Assembly: GCA_964585305.1 (NCBI GenBank)
Contig: CAZPDM010000053.1
Span: forward strand, 1 to 30,899
DNA: 30,899 nucleotides
Reading direction: 5' to 3'
Source of the DNA: CAZPDM01 sp964585305
GTDB lineage: Bacteria; Planctomycetota; Uabimicrobiia; Uabimicrobiales; JABWCH01
The translations under genes and the position numbers were made by a program. Positions 16,727-25,500 of this stretch are shown here, in pieces. The first letter of the stretch is position 1; each line of letters opens with the position of its first letter. The notes beneath the pieces were generated by a model, which saw nothing but the letters and a program-made list of their open reading frames with translations, made no database searches and was not told the origin of the DNA.

Positions 16727-18031
16727 CTATTTTTCTTGTTTTTCCATGTCTTTAGGGATAAATTTGCTGTTATTGAGAACCAATGTAATAATAAAAGCAG
16801 CTGCTAAAATGCCAATGCCAAAATAGTAATAATATTTACTATGTTCTAGTACTGCTGGGAATTTATCTTTTAATACAGCAATAATTTGTGGTCCGATAAT
16901 ACCAGCAGCAGACCAAGCTGTTAAAATAAACCCATAAACTACAGCCATCATTTTAGCACCAAAGGTGTCTAATATTAGGGAAGGCATTGTACCAAATCCA
17001 CCGCCGTAGCATAAGAGAATGTAGCATAAAAGAATGCCAAATACTAAAGGATGATGAATGAAAATTAGGGCAATAAAAACTGCAATTTGAGTGCCTAACA
17101 TAACACGGAATGTTTGAATACGGCCGATCTTATCGGACATACCACCCCAGAAGAAACGGCCAATACCGTTAAATAGAGAGGTAATAGCTACAAGAAGACC
17201 ACCATAAGCAACAAGTTTTTCTGCTGGAATTGTGCCATCCATTTTTCTGTAAAGTTCTTGAAGAATAGGTGATTGCAAACTAATTAAAGCAATACCTGCT
17301 GTAATGTTGGCGCAAAAAACAAGCCATAGCATCATAAATTTTCCAGAGAAAATGAATTTGGAAACTCCATAAGTAATAGCATCAGCTTGTTGTCCTTGAG
17401 CAGATTGTGCAGGAGGAGTCCAGCCTTCTGGTACATAACCTTGAGGTGGATTTTTAAGGAAGGAAGCAGCAAGCATAGCTAAAACCATGAACAATCCACC
17501 AAGAGATGCGAAAACTTTAACTAAGTCATTGTTAAAGTAAGAAAGGAAGAATGGAGCAAAAAAGATGCTCATAAATGCAGCACCTAATCCAAACCCCATA
17601 ACAACCATACCAGTAACAAGACCTTTTTTGTCTGGGAACCATTTTCCAGCAGTTGCAACAGGAGTTACATATCCTAATCCCAAACCACATCCTCCAATAA
17701 CTCCATAGCCAAGGAGGAATAGAACTAAGCTAGAATAATGTAATGCAGCAGCAGCAATGATATAACCAAGACCAAATAAAAAACCTCCGGTCATTGCTAG
17801 TTTTTTAGGACCATATTTCGGTAGATTGATACCACCCCATGCAGCAGCAAGACCTAAAAAGCAAATAGCTAGGCAGAATGCCCACATAGCTTGAGCATTG
17901 GTCCATTTGTAAGCTGTTGTAAGTAATTTTTGGAAAACGCTCCAAGCATATACAGTTCCAAGACACACTTGTAAAAGTGTACCCATGATGGCAATTAGCC
18001 AACGATTACCAATGTTTTGTTGATTCGACAT
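16727..18031 (-). CDS. MFS transporter, OFA (oxalate/formate antiporter-like) family
   Basis: The 434-residue protein has 12 predicted transmembrane helices and the OFA start (NRWLIAIMGTLLQVCLGTVYAWSVF). Other family landmarks are GGCGLGLGYVTPVATAGKWFPDKKGLVTG in the first half and GRFFWGGMSDKIGRIQTF in the second. OFA members exchange small carboxylates, such as oxalate for formate, or import monocarboxylates. The substrate here is not predictable, since no oxalate or formate enzyme is nearby. AGGAGA lies eight bases before the ATG. It is a single-gene unit with its own promoter and a long terminator hairpin. Confidence 0.88.
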   Translation of the reverse strand: MSNQQNIGNRWLIAIMGTLLQVCLGTVYAWSVFQKLLTTAYKWTNAQAMWAFCLAICFLGLAAAWGGINLPKYGPKKLAMTGGFLFGLGYIIAAAALHYSSLVLFLLGYGVIGGCGLGLGYVTPVATAGKWFPDKKGLVTGMVVMGFGLGAAFMSIFFAPFFLSYFNNDLVKVFASLGGLFMVLAMLAASFLKNPPQGYVPEGWTPPAQSAQGQQADAITYGVSKFIFSGKFMMLWLVFCANITAGIALISLQSPILQELYRKMDGTIPAEKLVAYGGLLVAITSLFNGIGRFFWGGMSDKIGRIQTFRVMLGTQIAVFIALIFIHHPLVFGILLCYILLCYGGGFGTMPSLILDTFGAKMMAVVYGFILTAWSAAGIIGPQIIAVLKDKFPAVLEHSKYYYYFGIGILAAAFIITLVLNNSKFIPKDMEKQEK

Positions 18032-18076
18032 GAAACAACTCTCCTGTGAAAATCAAAATAAAAAATGATAAAAGAA

Positions 18077-18121
18077 AATATAAAACATTATTAAGATATT
18101 CGCAACCCTAAAGGGTTAGCG
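18077..18121 (-). promoter_or_regulatory. Promoter of the MFS gene with overlapping inverted repeat
   Basis: On the minus strand TTGCGA (18100-18105) and TATATT (18077-18082) are 17 bases apart. They match the sigma-70 consensus at four and five of six positions. The inverted repeat CGC-AACCCT-AA-AGGGTT-A-GCG (18101-18121) overlaps the -35 box, so a repressor or activator could bind there. A T-run on the plus strand past the repeat also resembles a terminator, but no plus-strand gene precedes it. Confidence 0.5.
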
Positions 18122-18206
18122 ATTTCTCGCACTTTTTTTTAAGAATAAGTTCTTAATATATAAAAAAGAATACAAATTTTTAAAACTTATAATTTAGCAT
18201 TTAACT

Positions 18207-18602
18207 TTATATTGCAATTGGAGGTGGCGTATTATCATTTATCTCATTGGGAGATATGAGAGGCAGTCCATATTTTGCACGTGCTCGATTGCATCTTATA
18301 AGATCTATTGGAGTTGCCACACATTTTCCATCAACCCAATTTAACCCAAATTCGCGACAGGTACTAGAGCGTTTTTCATAAATGCTACAAGTAGCATTTT
18401 TGCCAACTTCTCCTTGTAAAGCAACACATCGAACAGGGAAATCTTTTGTTCCTTTCATGCAAGCATTCCAAGGCGGCAAAGGCTCTGTAAAATCGGCTGG
18501 AACAGTACCACCTAATGAACTATCGGCTTCACTCCAATAAAAAGACACTCGATAGAAAGCACAGCAAGCTCCACATCGTATACAAATATCTTTTTGTAAC
18601 AT
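18207..18602 (-). CDS. YkgJ-family cysteine cluster protein
   Basis: The 131-residue protein is rich in paired cysteines: CIRCGACCAFYRVSFYW at the start, then CMKG, RCVAL, CSIY, CREF and CNRARAKYGLP. The order and surrounding residues agree closely with YkgJ-type proteins, including GGTVP and STCREF. The family is thought to bind zinc or an iron-sulfur cluster; its function is unknown. An in-frame TTG upstream (18638) would add 12 residues, but the ATG at 18600-18602 places CxxCGACC as in relatives. It is divergent from the CorA-like gene across a 290-base region. Confidence 0.85.
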   Translation of the reverse strand: MLQKDICIRCGACCAFYRVSFYWSEADSSLGGTVPADFTEPLPPWNACMKGTKDFPVRCVALQGEVGKNATCSIYEKRSSTCREFGLNWVDGKCVATPIDLIRCNRARAKYGLPLISPNEINDNTPPPIAI

Positions 18603-18717
18603 AGCCTTTATTATTACCTTAAAAAGTTTTAAGTGCAACTATGCTATAACTGGCTGCAAAGTGTAGCCGTAGTCAAATTTTATGCAAATTTGAGATGTTT
18701 TAGCCTAAATATTTTAA

Positions 18718-18738
18718 TTGACAAAAAAATTTTGTCAA
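18718..18738. promoter_or_regulatory. Palindrome made of two opposed TTGACA boxes
   Basis: TTGACAAAA (18718-18726), three A, and TTTTGTCAA (18730-18738) form a perfect 9-bp inverted repeat. Each arm is a consensus -35 box, one per strand, in the space between the divergent YkgJ and CorA-like genes. An AATAAT (18742-18747) lies 18 bases from the plus-strand box. It may be an operator, a pair of divergent -35 boxes, or both. Confidence 0.5.
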
Positions 18739-18757
18739 GAAAATAATTAAATTCACA

Positions 18758-18786
18758 TTGACGAATTTAATAACTTACGATAGAAT
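18758..18786 (+). promoter_or_regulatory. Sigma-70-type promoter of the CorA-like gene
   Basis: TTGACG (18758-18763) and TAGAAT (18781-18786) are separated by 17 bases, each matching the consensus at five of six positions. It would give a leader of about 100 bases before the ATG at 18895. Confidence 0.6.
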
Positions 18787-18894
18787 TACGAGAACTTTCC
18801 TAAGTTAAAGATTGGGAGTTTTGCTATACCAGAAATTTTGATAATTTTAGTGTACTAAGTGTTTAGGCCATAAGAATTTTTTAAGTTATTCAAT

Positions 18895-19827
18895 ATGTCT
18901 AAAAGAATAAAAAAATTGTGTATTAACGAAGAGTGCCGTCTAGTTGAAGTTTCTGCTAACGAAGATGCACCAATTTGGCTTATCAATAATCCTACAGATG
19001 CAATGAAAACTGAACTAGTCAATGAGTTTAAAATTGATGAGCATACTTTAAATTCTGTTTTGGATCCTGATGAACAATCTCGTTTGGAATTTGAACCAGA
19101 TCATTTAGCTTTAATTTTGAAGAAGCCTAAGAATTATTGTTACCAAGACCAATTTTTATTTAAAGTTAGTTCCATAGGATTTTTTCTGTTTAAAACAAGA
19201 TTTATTATTGTTTCCCCAGATGAAGAACCAGCTTCGTTTGAAGGTAGATCTTTTAATAGAATAACATCGTTACAACATTTTATGTTAAAGTGCATCAGCC
19301 GTATTATCAATCATTTCTTTGAACATTTAAAAGCAATCAATCGAATTTCTGATGAACTGGAACAGCAAGTAAACGGGTCATTAGAAAATAAGCATTTGCT
19401 TAATTTATTTACCCTGGAAAAAAGTTTGGTTTATTACTTAAATGCGATTCATTCTAATTCTATTGTTATTGTTAAGATTAAATATAACGCTACAAGATTA
19501 GCTTTAAATCCAGATAATCTAGATTTTCTAGAAGATTTAGTTATTGAAAATAACCAATGTTATACCCAAGCAGAAATATATTCATCAATTTTGGCAAGTC
19601 TTATGGATGCGAGAGCTTCAATAGTCAGCAATAATCTAAATGTTCTTATGAAAACGCTAAATGTAATGACTATCGCAATTATGGTTCCAACATTTGTTGT
19701 GAGTGCTTTTTCAATGAATGTTAAAATTCCTTTATCAGGTTACGACTGGGCTTTTGGAGCTATTATGGGATTTGCATCTATTTCTGTTGTGTTTTTTATG
19801 ATATTTTGGAAACTAAAAAAATGGTAA
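18895..19827 (+). CDS. CorA-family magnesium/divalent cation transporter with SMN instead of GMN
   Basis: The 310-residue protein has a soluble N-terminal alpha/beta part (LINNPTDAMKTELVNEFKID, DEQSRLEFEPDHLALILK), a long helical stalk (about 130-255) and two C-terminal transmembrane helices (about 252-272 and 283-304), the CorA plan. The signature after the first helix, normally YGMN, is FSMN (Ser273-Met-Asn275). The Asn is kept and the Gly is replaced. GMN forms the selectivity ring for hydrated Mg2+, so transport or selectivity could differ. The protein ends KKW. No strong ribosome site is seen. A good promoter lies upstream, and it converges with aroE across 17 bases. Confidence 0.82.
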   Translation: MSKRIKKLCINEECRLVEVSANEDAPIWLINNPTDAMKTELVNEFKIDEHTLNSVLDPDEQSRLEFEPDHLALILKKPKNYCYQDQFLFKVSSIGFFLFKTRFIIVSPDEEPASFEGRSFNRITSLQHFMLKCISRIINHFFEHLKAINRISDELEQQVNGSLENKHLLNLFTLEKSLVYYLNAIHSNSIVIVKIKYNATRLALNPDNLDFLEDLVIENNQCYTQAEIYSSILASLMDARASIVSNNLNVLMKTLNVMTIAIMVPTFVVSAFSMNVKIPLSGYDWAFGAIMGFASISVVFFMIFWKLKKW

Positions 19828-19844
19828 AAATAGATAGATTTTTT

Positions 19845-20675
19845 TTATTTGTTCAGATATGGCAACGCTGCTTCCAACATAATTTTGGATGAGCAAGAAA
19901 TTTTTGTGAAAAGAAAGAAAGCCTTTGCAGCCTGATGGGCTAACATCCCAATTCCAGGAATTGCAAGGCTTTTTGCAGTTTGAGCTTTTTGTAAAAATTT
20001 GGTCCATTGTGGACGATAAACCATATCATAAGCAGCAATTCCACTGGGAAAATCAATATCATCGGGCCAAATACAATCACCTATATTCGGCCACATTCCA
20101 ACTGTTGTACATTGGACAACCAAATTTGGCTGCCAAGAATATATATCTTTCCATGTACCAATTTTTGCTGGTATTTTAATATGATCAATCATAGAAGAAG
20201 CATGTTTAAAAGTACGATTGATAACCATAATTTCATATCCCTTTTTATTTAAAACATACATGGCTGCTCGTGCTGCTCCACCAGCTCCAAGAATAATAGC
20301 TTTTTTTCTTAACATATTGGGAAGATTTTCTTGTAAATCTTCATCAAATCCATAAATGTCGGTATTTGTAGCAAAAGTAGAAGCTATTGGATGAAACATA
20401 TTAGGGAAGATAATAGTATTTGCTGCACCAATTTGTTGAGTAATGTTATCACTATTTGTATATTTCAATATTCTTTCTTTGTAGGGAGTTGTAACATTAC
20501 AACCAATAATTCCGCTATAACATAACGTTTGAAATTTTATTTCAAATTCATTAGGCTCAATAGCAATAAGCTCATATTCCCAAGAAGATAATCCATAAAT
20601 TTCAAATGCTTTTTGAAATAAAACAGGACTAAAACTATGACTAACAGGGTATCCTATCAAACCAATTTTAGGCAT
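19845..20675 (-). CDS. aroE: Shikimate dehydrogenase
   Basis: The 276-residue enzyme reduces 3-dehydroshikimate with NADPH in the shikimate pathway. Present are the substrate-binding SHSFS (12-16), catalytic Lys66 in NVTTPYK, Asn86 in GAANT, Asp106 in NTD, the Rossmann GAGGAARA (130-137), NRT of the NADP-binding loop, and GIGMLAHQAA near the end. Length is normal. GGAG lies about ten bases before the ATG. No other shikimate gene is adjacent. It is convergent with the CorA-like gene with no obvious terminator between them. Confidence 0.95.
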   Translation of the reverse strand: MPKIGLIGYPVSHSFSPVLFQKAFEIYGLSSWEYELIAIEPNEFEIKFQTLCYSGIIGCNVTTPYKERILKYTNSDNITQQIGAANTIIFPNMFHPIASTFATNTDIYGFDEDLQENLPNMLRKKAIILGAGGAARAAMYVLNKKGYEIMVINRTFKHASSMIDHIKIPAKIGTWKDIYSWQPNLVVQCTTVGMWPNIGDCIWPDDIDFPSGIAAYDMVYRPQWTKFLQKAQTAKSLAIPGIGMLAHQAAKAFFLFTKISCSSKIMLEAALPYLNK

Positions 20676-20695
20676 ATATTATTACTCCGAAAATG

Positions 20696-20737
20696 AAAAA
20701 GAAATATGCAAATGTCAGTATTTACATATTTCTTTTT
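20696..20737 (-). terminator. Rho-independent terminator of the PEP-CTERM gene
   Basis: The arms AAAAAGAAATATG (20696-20708) and CATATTTCTTTTT (20725-20737) pair perfectly, with four further inner pairs and a six-base loop. On the minus strand it ends in a T-rich tract just past the stop codon at 20741. On the opposite strand it also lies in front of aroE, which is transcribed away from it. Confidence 0.8.
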
Positions 20738-20740
20738 TTA

Positions 20741-21481
20741 TTAAAAATTATTTTTTTTGCGTTTAAGGAATAATATTCCTAAGACAAGCAAAAAAACTGT
20801 TGCAGGTTCTGGAATAGCAGAACCATCATAAATCCCATAGAGTCCAGTTGTATTATACATAACAACTTCTGCAGAATCAGAAGGATTGAGATCAAGAATA
20901 GTACTTCCGTTTCCACTATAAAGAGCTGTTACGCCTTGAAAAACCGGATGAGAGCTGCTAAAAGAAAGATTTCCCATAAGAGAATTATAGGAACCACCAT
21001 AAAAGGATAGCCCAAATACATTTAAAAATGGATTCCAATTCGCTGCTTCACCAGAAGAACCTCCTATACCTGTTCCGCCGCAAAGGTAAATATTTCCTCC
21101 CGCTTGGACATATTGGATAAGCAAATTACTTGGTATAACAGGCGAACCACCTAAAAATATTGCATCATATTGAAGCAGTGTATTTATATCTAGTGATATA
21201 CTTGTGTTAACCGTCCAAGTGTGTCCATGAGTAACCATAAAATTTGCTAAAGTGCTTTCTGTTAAACAGAAATTAGTAGAATACGCTAAAAAATTTCCTG
21301 AAGTACCACCTGTAAACCAATTTGTAAGGTTTTGAACAAAAAGTCCTGTATCTGGAGCAGAACTAAAACCAGTGTTACTTATTGTCCATTCATCATGGTT
21401 GACAAAAATTTTCCCAGCATAGCTGCTTGGTAAAACAACTAACAATAGGCTTAAGACTAAAATTATAATTTTTTTTGCCAT
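20741..21481 (-). CDS. Secreted protein with PEP-CTERM sorting signal
   Basis: The 246-residue protein has a signal peptide (MAKKIIILVLSLLLVVLPSSYA). It ends with a classical PEP-CTERM tail: PEPA, a hydrophobic helix (TVFLLVLGILFL), then KRKK. Such proteins are cut and exported by an exosortase, usually in bacteria that make exopolysaccharide; no exosortase gene is in the window. The body, with YDAIFLGGSP, GGNIYLCGG and SSHPVFQGVTALY, recalls the Rossmann-like fold of proteins related to glutamine amidotransferases, but no catalytic triad is evident. GGAG lies close before the ATG. A terminator follows. Function unknown. Confidence 0.85.
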   Translation of the reverse strand: MAKKIIILVLSLLLVVLPSSYAGKIFVNHDEWTISNTGFSSAPDTGLFVQNLTNWFTGGTSGNFLAYSTNFCLTESTLANFMVTHGHTWTVNTSISLDINTLLQYDAIFLGGSPVIPSNLLIQYVQAGGNIYLCGGTGIGGSSGEAANWNPFLNVFGLSFYGGSYNSLMGNLSFSSSHPVFQGVTALYSGNGSTILDLNPSDSAEVVMYNTTGLYGIYDGSAIPEPATVFLLVLGILFLKRKKNNF

Positions 21482-21496
21482 AGTAACTCCAAAATA

Positions 21497-21524
21497 ATTC
21501 TAACAAAAAAATTTCTTAGTCCAA
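21497..21524 (-). promoter_or_regulatory. Possible promoter of the PEP-CTERM gene
   Basis: On the minus strand TTGGAC (21519-21524) and TAGAAT (21497-21502) are 16 bases apart. The -10 is good and the -35 matches three of six positions. The -35 lies in TTGGACTAA, the same sequence found at the tips of the MITE-like elements. Confidence 0.35.
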
Positions 21525-21543
21525 AATAATAATCGACTAATGG

Positions 21544-21702
21544 GTCTGTCAACTAAGTTTTTTAAGGTTTAATTGAGAGGAATTGAACCTGCCGCTGCAA
21601 TTTTTTCTTTAAAGCCTTAATTTATAAGCGGCAGGTTAATTCCTGCCAATATATGTGCATGGATGAGTACAGTTATTATGCCTAACAATTTTGTTGACAG
21701 AC
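21544..21702. repeat. Inverted-repeat element with internal long hairpin, possibly related to the MITE-like copies
   Basis: The ends GTCTGTCAAC (21544-21553) and GTTGACAGAC (21693-21702) are perfect inverted repeats. Inside, 21579-21596 pairs with 21627-21643 over 17 bp with one bulge (AACCTGCCGCT with AGCGGCAGGTT). The core GAGGAATTGAACCTGCCGCT resembles GAGGAATTAAACCCGCGCT in the copy at 26768-26896. The TTAGTCCAAA at 21516-21525 matches the tips of the other copies. The ends themselves differ. No coding potential is seen. The element fills most of the 251-base gap between the macro-like and PEP-CTERM genes. Confidence 0.55.
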
Positions 21703-21732
21703 TACTAATAAGATATTTTAGCAAATGCTGAG

Positions 21733-22476
21733 TTAAAAATCTATATTTAATATTTTTACAAAGGCTTTTTTTAATAAATTGGCATGTTCTTCACTACGCG
21801 CTGCAATGATAATCTCATGAATATTTTGTAATTCTCCATGTAAACTAATAATGATTTCATTTAATATTTTTACAAATATTATTTCAGAAAGTATGCAATA
21901 TTCAGTTCCTAGAGGATCAAGAGCAATTTTTTTACAACCCATTTCATTATATTTTTTTAAAGATTTTTCTAATGTTAAGCGTATGATTTCTTGATTTGTA
22001 GCCGCTTTATCCTGAAAGCAATATATAATCGCTTCTAAAAGATACTTTGACTGGCACCAACTTGGTTGAGAAAGGACAATTTCTCCTAATTCGCTTGGTT
22101 TAAAACTTTCTGAATTTTCCAACATTTCAGGAACGCGAATGTTTTCTGAAATCTTTTTATCTAAAAAAATGTTTTCAGATCCTGCTATATGGTAAACATC
22201 TTGACTCATAATCGCACCATCACTAGGAATTTTATAGACAGGGCTAACAAGAATACGAAATCGAATATCTTGTACAAATACTTGAACATTAAGTGGCCCA
22301 GAAAACTTTTTTAGAAAGTTTATTAGCATAACTGGAGTAGGGTAACAAAAATCTCCTAGTTGGTAATAGCATACATTAGTTAATTTTTGGAAGATATTTC
22401 CTGGAGAAAGATAAAATTCTGGATATTGACTTAAGAGTTTGATAAATGGCGGGGCTTCAAGTGGTTCTTTTTTCAT
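21733..22476 (-). CDS. Macro-domain-like protein, degenerate
   Basis: I did not recognise a family at once. Residues about 60-247 can be aligned by eye to a macro (ADP-ribose-binding) domain: LGEIVLSQPSWCQSKYLLEAI corresponds to GEvv.T.g..L.aKyviHaV, NEMGCKKIALDPLGTE to the helix-strand with the SIAfPalgTG loop, and IHEIIIAARSEEHANLLKKAF to the last strand and helix. The VDAIVNAAN loop and the glycine-rich turn of active macro domains are not visible (LGTEYC replaces TGxxG). Binding of ADP-ribose is therefore doubtful. There is no signal peptide or membrane segment. It lies 47 bases downstream of the large Ig-like gene, with a hairpin between. Confidence 0.55.
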   Translation of the reverse strand: MKKEPLEAPPFIKLLSQYPEFYLSPGNIFQKLTNVCYYQLGDFCYPTPVMLINFLKKFSGPLNVQVFVQDIRFRILVSPVYKIPSDGAIMSQDVYHIAGSENIFLDKKISENIRVPEMLENSESFKPSELGEIVLSQPSWCQSKYLLEAIIYCFQDKAATNQEIIRLTLEKSLKKYNEMGCKKIALDPLGTEYCILSEIIFVKILNEIIISLHGELQNIHEIIIAARSEEHANLLKKAFVKILNIDF

Positions 22477-22482
22477 AAATTT

Positions 22483-22506
22483 CGGTGCGTTTTTTTAAAC
22501 GCACCG
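22483..22506. repeat. Perfect 10-bp hairpin between the Ig-like and macro-like genes
   Basis: CGGTGCGTTT (22483-22492) and AAACGCACCG (22497-22506) pair around a four-base loop. The hairpin ends six bases before the ATG of the macro-like gene and occupies its ribosome-site position. Little T-run follows on the minus strand. It could limit read-through or translation of the downstream gene. Confidence 0.6.
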
Positions 22507-22523
22507 CCTCAAAGAAGTGAATT

Positions 22524-25500
22524 TTATTTTTGAGCTTGATTTAGTAATTGCTTATAAATAACAGCTCCAAAAGGATGTCCTTGAATAAATCCTCTTCTAA
22601 ACAGATGTTGATCTCGTTCTGAAAGACGCAATACATATTGTCGTAAAACATTTACAACATCATATTGACTAAGGTTTTTATTTGATAGAGAATATCCATA
22701 AGCACGTCCTAAATCAATCAAATTTTCTTGCCAGATTCCATCAAAAACAATATTTCCTTGTATTCCATAGCCAGCGATAAATCCCTTTTTAAATTGTTCA
22801 ATTGCTTCCAATTGCTGGAAGAATAAGGTGGAATAAAAGTATTCACGAACAACACGTACACTTTTTTGCCCTTGGCGTAGTCCGACACCATATACAAAAC
22901 CATTTTTTTGGCTAATAGACTCTTCTACTTTAATTGTAACTTCGGCTGTGGCAAAAATATTTCGATCTGTATTTAATTCTGCTCGAATATTATATATGCC
23001 TTGCAATTCTCCTGCTACAAAATTTCCATTTTGATCGATTTTTCCCCCAAAGACTTGCCAATTTATAACACAATCAACTTCACGATTTTCATTATTATAT
23101 GCTTGAATTTTAAATTTGCAAGTTTGACTTGGTGTTAATGTAATTTGTTTAGGCGTTATTTCTAATCGAGCAATTTTATTAAGATTTGTGGAATTATTAG
23201 AAATATTTTGTTCTTGTACCGTCATTGTTAAAGTTAAATTTGCTACAGGATGAGAAACAAAAATACTATATTTCCCGGGGCGTTTGGGAGCTATCCAAAT
23301 ATTTCCATATTGCCCAATCATGATTCCACCTGAACATGTATAACGAAAATCCCATGGATAACATTGGACAGGAGTTCCTTGATAAGTAAGGCTGCTTCGC
23401 AATGGAAGATTAAATCCGGGAGAAACTGTTTGATTACCTGGAACAACTTTTAATACATAGCCATTAAAAGATTTTGATTGTGCAGATTGAGAGTTTTCTT
23501 CAGGTGGCTCAATAATTTTTATATAAGCTCTCGTTCTTAAATGGCTTTCTGTATCTATTCCTGTAACTTCGTAATTTCCAGGAGTATCTCCAGCAGTATA
23601 AAGGCCGTTTTCTGTAATAACTCCACCAGTTGCCATCCAAAGAGGTTTCACACTAGCAACCCGTTTAGTTTTTGTTAATCCTTGTAAATTAAATTGCTGT
23701 TGAGTTCCAGGAAGCAATGTTATGCTAGGCGGGTTAATGCTAATTGATTCGGCAGAACCATGTTGAATTGTAACAGTTGCTATGGCAAAAGTCCCATCAC
23801 TATGTATTGCTTTAACATAAAATTGGCCTTCTTCTTCTCCAGCCGTAAAACGTCCATCATTTTCAATTTTTCCGCCTTTAGCCTCCCATGTAATTTCTAC
23901 AGGAATATTTTCTCCATTATATGCCATTCCTGTAACAATGAATTGGCACATTTCAAATGGTTGTAACCAAATAGTTTCTGGGGTAATAACAAGTTTTTGC
24001 AATTCTGTAAGAACTTTGACTGTACTCGTTGCCATCAAATTGTTATTAAAGTATACATGAATAGAATATTCCCCAGGATTTCTTCCTGCAACATAAGTTC
24101 CATCTTGTTCAATGTTGCCTCCTGTTGCTTTCCAATTAAGTTTTTGACTATTTTCAGCCCAACTTCCTTGTAACTCAAATTTTTGCTTTTGTCCAGGAGA
24201 AAGTTTAATCTCTTTGGGCTGCAATTGAAGATCAACAACCTGTATGGGAATGCGAACAGATGATTTTAGATAACGAACTTCTAGCCTGTAGTGTCCAGGA
24301 TTAGATGGCGCAATATATATTCCGTCCTCGTATTTTCCTTCGCTAGGAATAACAGTAATTTCCCAAGCCCAAGGTAATATTATTTTCTTATTTTGTAGAA
24401 TTGTAATTTGTAGAGGCTGTTTGGAATTTGGAGCAATAATAATTTCTTTAGGTTCAACAATAATTTCATATTCTGGTGAAATTTCTTGTGGTTTAGAAAT
24501 AATAACACTAATTTCTTCTCGAAGTCTAGAATCAGGTTGTGTAGCAATAATTTTGTAAACGCCTGGGATTTTTCCTGCTTTAAATTTATTCTTTTCTACT
24601 ATTATTCCGCCATTTGCTTTCCATTCTATATTTGCAGAAATAGGAAGATTATTTTGATCTAGAATAGTTGCTTGCAGAACAATAATTTCCTCACAAGTAG
24701 CTTTTATTTGTTTTTCTACTACAATTTTTGTAGGAATAGAGATTGCTTCAGTTCCTTCAACAATTACTGTTGCAGTACCAACTGCTTTAGGATGTTTTAC
24801 AGTAATTTGATATCTTCCTGCTTGATATGGTGCTGTATAAATCGAATCTGAAAAAGAACCTTCTTTTGCTAAAAATGTCAATTCCCAAGCAAAAATCCAT
24901 TGCTCTTTTCCTTCTCGATATAATAAAGCATCAAATGGAATTTTTTCACCTGGAGAAGCAGTAACTTTTTCTGGAGAAACTTTTAATACATATTCTGGTT
25001 GAGGAATTTCAGGTTTTACAGGTTCAGGTTTAATGGGTTCAGGTTTTACAGGCTCAGGTTTGATGGGTTCAGGTTTAATGGGTTCAGGTTTTACAGGTTC
25101 NNNNNNNNNNNNNNNNNNNNNNNNNNNNNNNNNNNNNNNNNNNNNNNNNNNNNNNNNNNNNNNNNNNNNNNNNNNNNNNNNNNNNNNNNNNNNNNNNNNN
25201 TTACAGGTTCTGGCTTTACAGGCTCAGGTTTGATGGGTTCAGGTTTTACAGGTTCTGGCTTTACAGGCTCAGGTTTGATGGGTTCAGGTTTTACAGGTTC
25301 GGGCTTAATGGGTTCAGGTTTAATGGGTTCAGGTTTGATGGGTTCAGGTTTGATGGGTTCAGGTTTGATGGGTTCAGGTTTAATGGGTTCAGGTTTAATG
25401 GGTTCAGGTTTTACAGGCTCTGGTTTGGGAGGTTCTGGTTGAATGGGTTCAGGTTTTACAGGCTCTGGTTTGGGAGGTTCTGGTTGAATTGGTTCAGGAG

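Noticed and set aside
18603..18638. TTG start giving a 143-residue YkgJ-like protein
   Set aside because: The extra residues are not family-like and the internal ATG gives the usual N-terminus close to CxxCGACC.
24999..25442. Plus-strand open frames of Gly-Ser or Arg-Phe repeats over the tandem repeat tract
   Set aside because: They are the antisense reading of the KPEP repeats. The minus-strand frame continues into Ig modules on both sides.
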